The notes beneath the pieces are model-generated. The model made no database searches, was not told the origin of the DNA, and saw only the letters and a list, made by a program, of their open reading frames with translations. Both the position numbers and the translations under genes were made by a program. Below, piece after piece: positions 41,131 to 49,228 of a DNA stretch of 64,000 bases. The stretch comes from Aulostomus chinensis (lineage: Eukaryota; Chordata; Actinopteri; Syngnathiformes; Aulostomidae): the NCBI GenBank assembly GCA_037954235.1, contig JBBMOA010000015.1, forward strand, positions 19,711,799 through 19,775,798. The letters run 5' to 3'. Position 1 is the first letter of the stretch. Every line of letters starts with the position of its first letter.

Positions 41131-44100
41131 TGATGTCACCTCATCATCGGGTCATCGTTCTATTCTGGTCTCAGCAGGGGATGAGACGCTGAACACCATC
41201 ACAACGTAATCATTTGGCTTTGAGAACCAATAGTGCAGAATATTAAACATGGCTGCCATGCATGGCCAGACACAAGAAGTCACAGGTGGCTCTTTCTTCT
41301 CCCTTCACCCCATGTCTCTCCAACTCTTATGAGGTGCCAGTGGGAGTGACAACAAGGCAACAACAGCTGCCTCACGGCTAAGAGAGAGAGTGATGGAGTG
41401 AAACAGAGTGACGAGGTACCAAGGGATACCAGCTAGGGTGGGAGACAAAATAGCAGCAGTTGTGAGTGGCCCAAACAGCTGATCAAGCACCGATAGCTCA
41501 ACTTCCCACTGTGTAGAAGGAAATGAGAGACAGTCTCATGTAGGAGGTTTTCATTGACCCAAAAGAAGAAGCACAAACTTTAGATGCTTAAAAAAGGGAC
41601 CCAAGCCGACATTCAGCGACATGAGTTCTGCTAAACTCATTCTTACGGTTAGAAGTTTTAACATGCACCGCACGTCTGAAGTCTCACACAGCACCTGTGG
41701 CCTAATTCCTGACAGCTCACACAGCCGCCGAATTTCAGGCTGACACCATGTTAAGACTGTGTGTGTGTGTGTGTGAGTGTGGGAGTGTGTGGGAGTTTGT
41801 GTGTTGTGTGAGCATGCATGTGCTGGTGTCGCCTTACAGACAAGGTGGGCAGCCTTGCGTACCATGGACCACAGACTGTCAGTCTGTGAGCTGTTTTAAG
41901 CGCCAGCTCTTATTAAACTGCTGTCCCTCTGTACATCCTGACCCCAATAATTCTGCCTCCATGCTGAACCAGAAAGGAAGAATTACTACGCCGTCTTCCA
42001 TTATAAGGGACAATAATTCCCATCGTGAGTTTTTTTCTAATTTGCCTCAAAGCACTTTTAGTACAATAACTTGAGTATGTTAACAGGAGGAGAAAATCTT
42101 CTCTCAGATTTCCTCTCAACCGAAAGTAACACCATCCAGGTGAAGCCCCTCTTCCATTAACCTTTGCTGCCCTCCACACCCTCGGGTGGGGTCCTGCATG
42201 TGAGTGACACCTCAAATCGCAGCTGCCTGGGGGCCATTATTACAGAGGCCTGCCATTTCCAGTGGGAGAGCAGAGTTCGGGGCTTCCTGTTGCTCTGAAA
42301 GCTTGGCTGGGTTCAGGTGAGATTATCAGTGCATACTGATGGATGAGAAGTGGATTGAGCTCCAGGCTCAAACATCATAGCCTCACCAGACTGACAGCTA
42401 TGTGTGGCGTCATCCTCTTGTAAGAGAGCTCAACCTCTCAGGTAAAAATCCCTTATATGGCAAACACCTCATATCAATTTGTGTTGTCTATGCCCCTTTT
42501 GAAAACATTCCTCTGGCAAAATATCTTTATATATCTTAGCTACAGAGGCAAGGTGGGATGAACTAAAAACACCACTTTATAAGCATTCAATGCCCTCCAA
42601 GACTGTTTTTACCATTTCCATACCGGTAGTTTGAAATATCTTCTCAAGACAAAAATATGAATATCTCAAATCTGTAGTGCAACACTTTTGTCTCCATATT
42701 GTGGAAATGAGAGTTATTAAATGTAACTTTTGACACACTTACATTTTAGTCTCCCAAGACATGACTTCTCTTACAATAAGAATTTGATAATTTGGTCCAG
42801 TAACATTAAAAAAAGCTAGAAGAACCATATATTCAAATTATTCATCCACATTCAACTGTCTGACTTCCCTCTGCAGCCCACAGAGCATTCTCCAGGCAGT
42901 GCAGGAATGTTGAGTTTCACCTGGTGTCGACAAGGCTAACGAGCTTGTCTGAAGTCATTAATATGTAAAAGTGCTGTTCTAAAGCTTTAAAACAAGCCAG
43001 GGGGACACAAAGTCCTATGACATGATGAACAAAATAACACCTGTTTGATGGAAAAGTTGTGAAATATCCTGATTTTCATTTAAATACACTCAAATCAGAT
43101 TTTACAGCTAAATGATTAACAATTAATAAAGTGTAACCCTGCTAAGGTTATGGGAGCTTCTGTGCTCAGTAAAGCTAGTATTCCCCATAGGAAAACAACT
43201 TGCAGATTTGGGAAATTTTTCATTCTAGAAATTCTGATCAAGGGCCCAAAAAAGGTAAAACAAAATATCCTTTGCTGAAACTGAACCAGAACAGTTTTGT
43301 GTTTGCTCTCAGACTTGGATGTTGTAGTCTGTGGTCAGGGTGTTATTAAAGGTGTGGGCAGTGGAGGAGAGGCAGCCCGCAGCCTTTAAAACACCTTCGT
43401 TGGCACTTTGCGTTCCCAGGTGGAGGGAAGTTGTCAGGACAGACGCAGTGAGGAGGTAAAGAAGACAGAACAGGCCTGGTCTGCAGGTGCTACACAGGCG
43501 AGGATTGTTCCCTCTGGGGACCGAGAAGGGGGTGGGGGAAGCCAGAAACGACATGTGCATACTGTAAACATATTACATGCACTCAGAGAATCCCCCATCC
43601 AACCACCCTCATTACATCACCCCCAAACCTCCCCTTCACACCTATACTCCCTGTCTGCGTGCACCCGCTCCCACAGCTCAAGGCCTGGGACACCCAGCAT
43701 TCCTCAGGCTGTTGTGAGAAAGAGGTCACCTGGAGATCAGGGGCCAAGCGGAGCCTGGGCCCTGACAGGCCAGGACAGGCCAAACAACACAACAGCAGGC
43801 CTGCTTTTAGTTTTGCCGGCCGGGTGCCTCTCAAGGACTTGCAAATACAGTTGGTGCAGAGGGCAAACCAGCTACGCATGGCCCTCCACTAACAAACAGA
43901 GTGTGTTTGAGCATGTGTGAGTGTGGCTGTGTGCATAACCCATATAATGAGCCAATGCAAACAGAATTAAGAGTCAAACACCCTTCGCAGTTTCCTGTTT
44001 CTTATTAAGATTTCGTACATATCTTCATACAAATCAATGTGCTGTTGGAAAAAGGCCTCAACTGCAAATGTCAGTGTGTGTTTTATAATTGAAACAACAC

Positions 44101-45287
44101 CAAAAAAACCTACCTAAGCACAACTGTAGCAGCTGTTTTCATACTCATTCTTTGCCTGAATAAAAATGTGATTCAACACATCAGGACCACAGACCTTTCA
44201 TGAGCTCTTTTTACACTTTTGCTCCTGGGAAAATGTCAAAGCAATAAAAAAAAAAACAGATGATAAAAGGAGGACAAAAATAGAGATACTACCTTGGAAT
44301 TGGGTGGCAATAAAACAATTTCTAAGTGGTGAAATAGCTTTTCACTTATAAAAACAACTGAAATGACTAGTGATTTATTTTTGTCTTCAACACACCACTC
44401 AGCTCAGCCGAAGTTAGAACATCAAGTGAAGGAGGAAACACTGGGCTGTATTCTTTCCCCTCAGACTCAGACCGGCCTGCTGGCCCTCAATGGTGCTTTG
44501 TATACAGGTCGGTTGCTGTTTCAAATGACTCTGAAGGCCAACGGCGACAAAACTGGCTCCTGTCTTCCAAAAAAATGGCTTTGCAGGGTATCTCCCCAAA
44601 AGGTGGATTCATTGGGGTCTAGATTGGAGGAAACCCTGCCCAAAGCTAGGGTCCACCAGCTTTCAGGAAAACAGGCTGCCTGGCTACCAGTGTTGTTTTC
44701 CTTTCTGCTGACCTGCCCTGCTGCTGCTGCTAATGGGAGGAAAACACTACACCAAAAATGTCACTTAAAGAAATATTACGCAGCGATTTACCTTAAAAAT
44801 AATGGCTTCAAAGTAGTTTTATTGCTATATTCTCTTGTAATGGGAAGAATAGCGGCTCTTTCATTTCCTTGTTTTTACACTTATTAACTATCCGGTCACC
44901 CATGAGAAGTGGTGCAAGTGACCCAAAATGGGATATTTCTCTAGCCTAACTTTTTTGAGCCTAAACCTACCTCATTGATGGTGAGAATTAAGTGCTACTT
45001 TTATGAGTCAGTGTTTGTGTTGAAAGAGATGAAAAAATTTATTTTATTTTCATACTGTCATTTCTTGCTAAAATATCAAGATAGAGTTTTAAATGTATAC
45101 TGTGTTTTATGTACTAATTGTTTTAAGCATCTTCCATTTTAAATAAATTCAGAGATGAAACTGCACATGAATTTAATATGTCTGTGTGTGAAGAGTTGAT
45201 CATAAGTTAAGACAGACGTACCTGTTTGCAATAAGCCGATTCCACTGTCTGTTACATCGTAATGCCGCTGGATGTCAAGAAGTACAC
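8414..45287 (-). CDS. spns2: spns2, sphingosine-1-phosphate exporter (MFS), exons 2-12; 5' end outside window
   Basis: Spinster homolog 2 is a 12-helix major facilitator protein of the plasma membrane that exports sphingosine-1-phosphate. In zebrafish it is needed for migration of cardiac precursors, and in mammals it serves lymphocyte traffic and hearing (known for the family). Joining 45287-45222, 29389-29253, 25547-25396, 23016-22950, 20657-20515, 19881-19729, 19631-19442, 14901-14836, 14473-14375, 11397-11234 and 8456-8414 gives one open frame of 1,280 nt ending in TGA. Visible hallmarks are the MFS motif A GYLGDRFNRK in exon 3, SRGLVGIGESSYSS in exon 4, AAGDWHWALR in exon 5, KTERADPLVCAVSMLGSAIF in exon 8 and GDAGSPYLIG in exon 10. 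The short C-terminal tail ends RPSTSVKV. Only the N-terminal tail and helix 1 (about 110 residues in zebrafish) are missing, so exon 1 must lie beyond base 64000. I prefer spns2 over spns3 because residue choices track remembered zebrafish Spns2 closely. No frameshift or stop is seen, so the gene looks functional. Confidence 0.93.
8457..11233 (-). other. Intron 11
   Basis: There is no exon signal. A 30-bp direct repeat occurs at 8577 and 8669 (GTGATGCYACAGTGCTCAGC and onward). About 45 bp around 8615-8660 recur with changes at 9840-9885. Nothing else was recognised. Confidence 0.6.
11234..11397 (-). CDS. spns2: spns2 exon 11 (helix 12)
   Basis: This 164-nt exon encodes ISDALQESYATSELWKFLSL, helix 12 (GYALMLCPFIIVLGGMFFLA, TALFFL) and the start of the cytoplasmic tail DDREKAEN. 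It ends two bases into a glutamine. The acceptor GGGTGTAG lacks a proper pyrimidine tract: the upstream 60 nt are G/T-rich, preceded by a (GT)n microsatellite. The donor is GTGAGT. Confidence 0.95.
11398..14374 (-). other. Intron 10
   Basis: It contains the (CA)n at 11464-11527, a 16-G run at 12851-12866 and otherwise unique-looking sequence. No gene or transposon was recognised. Confidence 0.6.
11464..11527. repeat. (CA)32 microsatellite beside exon 11 acceptor
   Basis: This is an uninterrupted CA run. On the spns2 strand it is (GT)n, ending 66 nt upstream of the first base of exon 11, in a stretch without a usual pyrimidine tract. Confidence 0.97.
14375..14473 (-). CDS. spns2: spns2 exon 10 (helix 11)
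   Basis: This 99-nt exon in phase 0 at both ends encodes FVVIPTRRATAVAFQSF, then ISHLLGDAGSPYLIGL. The acceptor is TCTCTCTACAG and the donor GTAAGA. Confidence 0.96.
14474..14835 (-). other. Intron 9
   Basis: A short intron with consensus ends. I see nothing in it. Confidence 0.8.
14836..14901 (-). CDS. spns2: spns2 exon 9 (helix 10)
   Basis: This 66-nt exon in phase 0 at both ends encodes VCIFIGETLLFLNWAITADI plus LM. The acceptor is CTTTATTTAG and the donor GTACGA. Confidence 0.95.
16589..16945 (+). mobile_element. tRNA-headed SINE, type A, complete, with target-site duplication
   Basis: The head has a tRNA-like layout: GGTTAGCACTGTCGCC near the A-box position and GGTTCGAGTCC as the B box. 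A body with CTGCATGTTCTCCCTG follows, and the tail ends GAAAATGGATGGATGG. The 11-bp AAAAATCTGGC occurs immediately before (16578-16588) and after (16946-16956), a target-site duplication that shows true insertion by retrotransposition. Family name not assigned. Confidence 0.88.
17208..18742 (+). mobile_element. Tc1-like DNA transposon, defective
   Basis: Terminal inverted repeats of about 48 bp start CAGTGGCTTGCAAAAGTATT. The left (17208-17255) and right (18695-18742) copies differ at about two positions. The element is flanked by TA on both sides (17206-17207, 18743-18744), the Tc1/mariner target duplication. It carries a broken transposase gene and lies in spns2 intron 8. Confidence 0.95.
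17524..18521 (+). pseudogene. Tc1 transposase pseudogene
   Basis: The conceptual product shows a helix-turn-helix (KKISQASNISRSTVQ), a linker with GPPPKF, then in shifted frames LWSDETK with the first catalytic Asp, GGGSIRLWGCFSSAGTGKI, FQQDNNPK with the second Asp, and a C-terminal AAVIAAEGGPTKY. At least two frameshifts separate these blocks. The third catalytic residue region reads NPIKNL then stop, where Tc1 enzymes have NPIENLW, so the DDE triad is lost. A 23-bp segment is tandemly repeated at about 18278-18323. It is inactive. Confidence 0.93.
19442..19631 (-). CDS. spns2: spns2 exon 8 (helices 8-9 and start of 10)
   Basis: This 190-nt exon encodes helix 8 (FIFGAITCVTGLLGVVIGA), the loop TTRLCRQKTERADP, helix 9 (LVCAVSMLGSAIFICLIFVV) and AKKNIVGAY, which begins helix 10. 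It ends in phase 0. The acceptor is CCCTCTAG and the donor GTAAGA. This is the most conserved stretch relative to remembered zebrafish Spns2. Confidence 0.97.
19632..19728 (-). other. Intron 7 (97 nt)
   Basis: This is a minimal fish-type intron between exons 7 and 8, with GTAAGA at the donor and CCCTCTAG at the acceptor. Confidence 0.93.
19729..19881 (-). CDS. spns2: spns2 exon 7 (helix 7)
   Basis: This 153-nt exon encodes RSYTFSSLASAAVSFATGAF and GYWIPAYLARAQVVQKTAE, then a loop with two cysteines (VCTKDICSSTD). It ends two bases into a serine. Length and phase mean skipping it would keep the reading frame. Only a 97-nt intron separates it from exon 8. Confidence 0.96.
19882..20514 (-). other. 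Intron 6
   Basis: Consensus ends. No repeat or gene recognised. Confidence 0.85.
20515..20657 (-). CDS. spns2: spns2 exon 6 (helix 6 and central cytoplasmic loop)
   Basis: This 143-nt exon encodes helix 6 (VSPLLGIMAGTLILLFV) followed by the hydrophilic central loop PEPKRGSADQIGGRIKTRTS and WFCDMKALAK, which links the two six-helix halves of MFS proteins. It ends two bases into an asparagine. The acceptor is CCCGGTAG, with a rather weak pyrimidine tract. The donor is GTAAGG. Confidence 0.95.
21033..21069. repeat. (TG)n microsatellite
   Basis: An uninterrupted TG run of about 18 units. Confidence 0.95.
22867..22920. repeat. (TG)27 microsatellite next to exon 5 donor
   Basis: On the spns2 strand this is (CA)27, beginning at intron position +30 after the exon 5 donor. 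Confidence 0.97.
22950..23016 (-). CDS. spns2: spns2 exon 5
   Basis: This 67-nt exon encodes GLGYILGSTAK and VAAGDWHWALR, the end of helix 5 and the loop into helix 6, ending in phase 0. The acceptor is TTTTCTGCAG and the donor GTAAGA. On the transcribed strand a long (CA)n tract starts 30 nt into the downstream intron. Confidence 0.95.
23017..25395 (-). other. Intron 4
   Basis: It holds a compound simple repeat (23092-23280). Apart from that there is about 2.1 kb of unique-looking sequence without a recognisable feature. Confidence 0.75.
23092..23280. repeat. Compound CA / TA-CATA / GA / GATA simple repeat
   Basis: Successive blocks of CA, TG/TA mixtures, an uninterrupted GA run (about 23213-23248) and four GATA units. 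Confidence 0.93.
25396..25547 (-). CDS. spns2: spns2 exon 4 (helix 4 and start of helix 5)
   Basis: This 152-nt exon encodes YYWLFVLSRGLVGIGESSYS, the loop SISPTIIGDLFTNNSRT, and the start of helix 5 (MMLSVFYLAIPLG). It ends two bases into a serine completed by exon 5. The acceptor's pyrimidine tract is almost entirely a (CT)n microsatellite at 25561-25590. The donor is GTAAGC. Confidence 0.97.
25561..25590. repeat. (GA)n microsatellite forming the exon 4 pyrimidine tract
   Basis: On the spns2 strand it reads (TC)n with one G, starting 12 nt upstream of the acceptor AG. It therefore serves as the polypyrimidine tract. Confidence 0.95.
26616..26900 (+). repeat. Dispersed fish repeat, two tandem units
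   Basis: Two similar blocks (about 26620-26697 and 26712-26816) share 'TTGACC..., GAGTTC, AAATTCC, TCAAGGCATT' text and end with GGATGGACGAG and AACGTAATGCCTACGCCCTA. It is related to 5500-5830. This is a recognisable teleost repeat type; class uncertain. Confidence 0.55.
26946..26999. repeat. (GT)n microsatellite
   Basis: About 22 pure GT units, then TATGTGTG. Confidence 0.96.
27175..27218. repeat. (CA)22 microsatellite
   Basis: Uninterrupted CA run. Confidence 0.96.
28530..28567. repeat. (CA)n microsatellite
   Basis: Uninterrupted run of about 19 units ending in CGCG. Confidence 0.96.
29253..29389 (-). CDS. spns2: spns2 exon 3 (helices 2-3, MFS motif A)
   Basis: This 137-nt exon encodes helix 2 (FICSFMVAAPIFGYL), the cytoplasmic loop with motif A GDRFNRK, and helix 3 (ILSCGIFFWSIVTLSSSFI), ending SKE in phase 0. 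The arginine before the lysine of NRK corresponds, by my count from memory, to zebrafish Arg153, the residue changed in the two-of-hearts mutant ko157. It is intact here. The acceptor is CCCTCTGCAG and the donor GTGCGT. Confidence 0.96.
30538..30594. repeat. (GGA)19 microsatellite
   Basis: Perfect trinucleotide run. The serine or leucine runs it encodes on the minus strand are artefacts of translating the repeat. Confidence 0.97.
31677..31965 (+). mobile_element. Type A SINE, 5'-truncated
   Basis: It has the body (CTGCATGTTCTCCCTG, GGCCCTGTGATGGACTGG) and tail (AGGTAGAAAATGGATGG) of the type A family but lacks the tRNA-like head. Its end is in the ATGG repeats. No clear target duplication. 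Confidence 0.88.
32347..32405. repeat. (TA)n(GA)n compound microsatellite
   Basis: About 17 TA units followed by about 13 GA units. Confidence 0.95.
35037..35655. mobile_element. Non-autonomous hAT-type element (619 bp)
   Basis: The ends are inverted: CACTGGTTCTCAAA at the left, and TTTGAGAACCACTG at the right (reverse complement CAGTGGTTCTCAAA, one mismatch). An 8-bp flank occurs on both sides with one difference (CCATCATC 35029-35036, CCATAATC 35656-35663), the hAT target length. The short interior encodes no transposase. Confidence 0.82.
36367..36442. repeat. Interrupted (CA)n microsatellite
   Basis: CA units broken by CT and CG steps. Confidence 0.93.
37934..38517. mobile_element. TTAA-flanked MITE-like element (about 0.58 kb) with promoter-like motifs
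   Basis: Left end CTTAAAGGTGCACCAAGC and right end GCTTAGTGCACCTTTAAG are inverted copies (17 of 18). TTAA sits at each border, which suggests a TTAA-targeting (piggyBac-like) element, although the family is unproven. Inside near the left end are the perfect CRE palindrome TGACGTCA (37961-37968) and two ETS-type ACTTCCG motifs, within CpG-rich sequence. At 38107 an ATG opens MNEQTPTV, followed by a GTGAGTAA donor-like site. Confidence 0.65.
40454..40516. repeat. (CA)31 microsatellite
   Basis: Uninterrupted CA run. Confidence 0.97.
41063..41128. repeat. (AC)33 microsatellite
   Basis: Uninterrupted AC run. Confidence 0.97.
45222..45287 (-). CDS. spns2: spns2 exon 2
   Basis: This 66-nt exon encodes VLLDIQRHYDVTDSGIGLLQ plus T, the end of helix 1 and the first extracellular loop. 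It opens with two bases (GT) that complete a glycine begun in exon 1 and closes with one base of a valine completed in exon 3. The acceptor is TTTACAG and the donor GTACGT. It is separated from the next exon by 15.8 kb. Confidence 0.93.
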
Positions 45288-46651
45288 CTGTAAACAGGCA
45301 GAGAAGAACAAAATAAAAGTGGGTTCATGATAAAATCAACTACATTGTTGTAAACTTTGCTGTCACTTAAAATTGCTGATAAGCTCCATCTTATCTGTGA
45401 TAGGTGCTCTTTATTTGCTAAAAACACTTTCATCTAAAACACTCCCATGATGCATCATTCTCTTTCTGCGTGTATACAACACAGTGACTGGAGTTGATTT
45501 GGGTTTCACACACACAACACTGCAAACAATCAGCCTGCTCTCATCAGTCACCCAGACGTACAGAAGCACCATAACATCCCTCCCTCAGCTGTGAGAAACC
45601 ACAAGGTCTTTGAAGGCATCTTAATCCTGTTACTGTAACCTAAGCACACTTATGCCGGAATGGAGGAAATTCACATAGTGTGCATCGCTCTGATGCCATA
45701 GTGAAGGGAATGCCACCTGACACTCAGCCAAAGGTAGGACTCCATGTGGCACTGCTCACAACACTCTGTGTGTGTGTGTGTGTGTGTGGGTGTGTTCAAT
45801 GCTCAGAGCTTGTAAAAAGACATTTCACTGCGTGCAAAAGAAATATCATAAACTTTTTAAGGCATCGTAAACATAAAAAGATGGAGAAGGAGATCAGAAG
45901 GGGATGAATCAGGATCCCTTCAAGGCTACTATACAATTTCAAGCAACAAGTCTAATCAAATGAACTCTGTGGCTCTTGAGACCACCAGCTTTGAAGGGTT
46001 CAAAGTCTTGTTTTCTTATCAAAAAGAAAAATGCATCTCTATGTTCATTCCAGAGGGGTGGTGCGCTTGGAGGTGCTCTCTGTGAAACTGGCAAGCTGCT
46101 CCTGGGGATTGAAACTCGCCTCATGAAAATGGAACAGCAGCATGACTAACATTCTAAAAAGCTTGCATCCTCTGATCTGCCGGCCCCTCTCCTCTGAGCC
46201 CAGCAGACCAGCATGACATGGCATAACCTGACCTCCAGATGAGTGCACCACAGTCTCTGCCACTGCTAAGCAGTGACTCATGCATCATGTCCTTGTCACC
46301 AGGATTGTGCCTTGAAGGATGATGAGAAAGATCATGGCAAAGCTTCACTAATTTATAACAATACAGTAGATGTTGATCTTTGATCCACTGAGGAACCCGC
46401 TGAGTTTCAAAGGAAATGTGATGCAGAGGCAGGTGTAGAACGGAGACGTAGGTCACATTCCTGTCATCTGAGTCAAGGAACATGCTCACCTTCTCACAGT
46501 ACAGGAAGCATTCTTGCTAAGCCACTACACTCACAGCTCGCTGGCTTGTGTCTCTTCGATAATGACCTGAAATAAAGGTGCTGTCATCATCTGGTTTCAG
46601 TGAAACTAGCCCCATCAAAACACTGGTCTTTATAAAAAGAAAAATAAATCA

Positions 46652-47024
46652 GGGTGACACAGTGGTGCAGTGGTTAGCACTGTCGCCTCACAGCAAGAAG
46701 GTTCCAGGTTTGAGCCCCGGCTCGCGCACGGGATCTTTCTGTGTGAAGTCTGCATGTTCTCCCTGTTCCTGTGTGGGTTCTCTCTGGTACACCAGCTTCC
46801 TCCTACAGTCCAAAGACATCAAGAGGGGACGAGGCTGATTGATTCTCTAAATTGACCGTAGGCGTGGCTGTGAGTGTGAATGGTTGTCTGTCTCTATGCA
46901 CTCTGCTCTACATCCAGGGTGAAATCCGCCTCTCACCCAAAGGCAGCTGGGATAGGCTTCAGCCCCCCCCCCCCCGACCACCCTTAACAGGAAAAGCGGT
47001 AGAAAATGGATGGATGGATGGATG
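46652..47024 (+). mobile_element. Type A SINE, near full length with internal deletion
   Basis: It has the head GGTTAGCACTGTCGCC, the B box GGTTTGAGCCC, the body, and the ATGG tail. The 'GGCCCTGTGATGGACTGG' part found in other copies is missing. No convincing target duplication. Confidence 0.88.
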
Positions 47025-47608
47025 AAAAAACAGTTGAATCATACCTTGATATGTTCAGTGAATGTATATTTCAAAACTCAAGGAGTCATGATGTTAACTC
47101 TATATTGAACATAATAATCACAAATGTGATTTTTGTCATTTTCGGGTGGCTGTAACCAGTGGCAAGTTTTACACAGGGTGGTCTCAGGGTGGCCAAGACC
47201 ACTTCAGGGAAGTGTGAAATGGAACTGTGAAATCAGATGTCAGAAGGGAAGCCAGTCCCAACCTGAACACCCCATGTACAGGTACCACCCTATGCCCCTT
47301 GTCATGACACATAATATGGTATAAGAGGAGAAAGATGGACAAAAATACACTTTTAGTGTCACCACTCATGTCCACAATGACTTGAAATAACAGCAAGTAG
47401 GACTGCTCTTCTTCCCACCCCTCACTCATAGAGTATCATCATCATCATCATCACATCATCAATGACATCCTGCTGTCATCTCTGTTTGTTCCAGACACAC
47501 ACGTTGGCTGTGACTCTAACTCCCTCGTCGAGCCAGAAACAATGCTGTTTAACAGTGTATGTAGTGTAATATAGTGTGTAATTCAGCTGTATTCTAATAA
47601 GCCTGGAA

Positions 47609-47609
<1 letters not shown>

Positions 47610-47693
<84 letters not shown>
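47610..47693. repeat. (AC)42 microsatellite
   Basis: The longest pure AC run in the window. A short ATC repeat lies just before it (about 47433-47460). Confidence 0.97.
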
Positions 47694-47695
<2 letters not shown>

Positions 47696-48746
47696 TTGCA
47701 TACACACAGCCTGCTTGGTGGGAGGGGGGATTCCTACACCAGATGGTGGAGCGTCCCTCCTGGACGCAGTCTCTGCCACACCCGTCTACACTCCATACAT
47801 TTACCAGACAATTAATGAAGGTGGAGTTGGCTAATTGTTACTTAACATTGTAAAAACGGCTGTAGATGTTGGATAAAATCGAGCTACTCTTTCACGTAGT
47901 CACGTCAGGGGAACCGCGTCTTGTAATCCAGCCGCTAAACGTGCATAAAGTGAAATAAGTGGTGTAAAATAGATCAAAGCAACAGTGTTTTTGTAGTCGA
48001 TTCAAGTGCAATGAGCTGTGTAATGAAGTGAGCTAATCTGTAAGGGATTACAGCAGGCAAGCAGCTCCGTGTTTGTGTAGCAGCCTATCACAACTACTAT
48101 CGCTACTCTTAATGAGGTCTCTTAATGCCTTGAAAACAAATTCTGTTCTTTCAGCTAGTCCTTCCTCCAGCAACAGCTTGCTCTTTCTATCATTTCCTCC
48201 TTCAGGTAACACATTTCTGATGACATGCAACAGCCGTGCCTGAATAACTGTAGAAAGATGAGGTAATGCAAAGACCCTCTATCATGTTGGCAGCGCCCAG
48301 TTTGTTGCCATGGCAATACTTGCACGGGCACTCAGAGAGATAAAGGTCAAGAGACCACAAAGGAACAAATCTCCAACACGCCATTTCCTAATACTCAGCT
48401 GAACGTCCTCATAGCAGACTCTTCACCTTACACTCTTTCTCACACTTCTCTCCCAGTGCAGTATGAGGTGTTCCAATATGACACAGGTGATTACAATGCC
48501 AGAAATACCAAGAATAATACCATAGCAACAGTGAAAAGAGGTTACAGTATAGCCACTATCAGATCACCTGTGTGGTTGAGACAATAGTTCAGCTTTAACC
48601 CTACATGGATGTATTTCACTGCTCCACGTTAATGAGTTTCTCAGGCCTTCAGGGGTCTGAGTGATGCAGAGCGAGAAACATCATAGGAATGTGGATATTC
48701 CTGACAACACACAGTCACAGCAGACACCTCCATCTCTATTCAAGGG

Positions 48747-48747
<1 letters not shown>

Positions 48748-48811
<64 letters not shown>
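48748..48811. repeat. (AC)n(AT)n microsatellite
   Basis: About 27 AC units followed by five TA units. Confidence 0.96.
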
Positions 48812-48812
<1 letters not shown>

Positions 48813-49228
48813 CACCAATGAGTTGAAAACTTATGACTTTATGTGAGGTCTGCCTCTGTGACCACTTAGAGCAAGAAGAAATGACTCAAATTGGTAAATG
48901 TACCACACGAATTCATTCATCATTCACCTTTTCTATTATGCCGCCGACAGCACAACCCTCTCTCAGGTTAATGCTAGCATTACTAAGTTTTATATGAAAT
49001 CCTTATATGAAAGATAACAGCACACCACACTAAAAGAAACATTAATACAAATGTGCATTTTGTGGCTATTGGAAGCTCATTTTCAGTTACATAACAGCTT
49101 TCATCCTGGGTGGTGCGATAACACTGATGCAGTAATATAGTATGACGTTGTTTTTCACAATATCACAGGCCTGAGTATTGACACTTTAAAAAAGGAAAAT
49201 CCACTTTTTTAATATGTTGTGATGGTAG

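Larger units (their letters stand above)
29390..45221 (-). other. Intron 2 (15.8 kb)
   Basis: It contains simple repeats (GGA 30538, TA/TGTA about 31066-31138, TC about 31461-31498, TA-GA 32347, CA 36367, 40454 and 41063), a 5'-truncated SINE (31677), a hAT-type element (35037) and a TTAA-flanked element (37934). The AT-rich stretches about 29640-30010 and 32800-34100 show no feature. No second gene is supported. Confidence 0.7.

Noticed and set aside
43408..43920. 170-codon plus-strand frame
   Set aside because: No domain, no recognisable homology, no splice context; it lies in spns2 intron 2 and overlaps a similar frame on the other strand.
44363..44887. 174-codon plus-strand frame
   Set aside because: No recognisable motif, and composition like the surrounding intron. 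Kept out for lack of support, though RNA-seq could overturn this.
8414..45287. Assigning the gene as spns3 or spns1
   Set aside because: Residue choices such as SRGLVGIGESSYSS, SLASAAVSFATGAF and RQKTERADPLVCAVSMLGSA match remembered zebrafish Spns2. A phylogeny would settle it.
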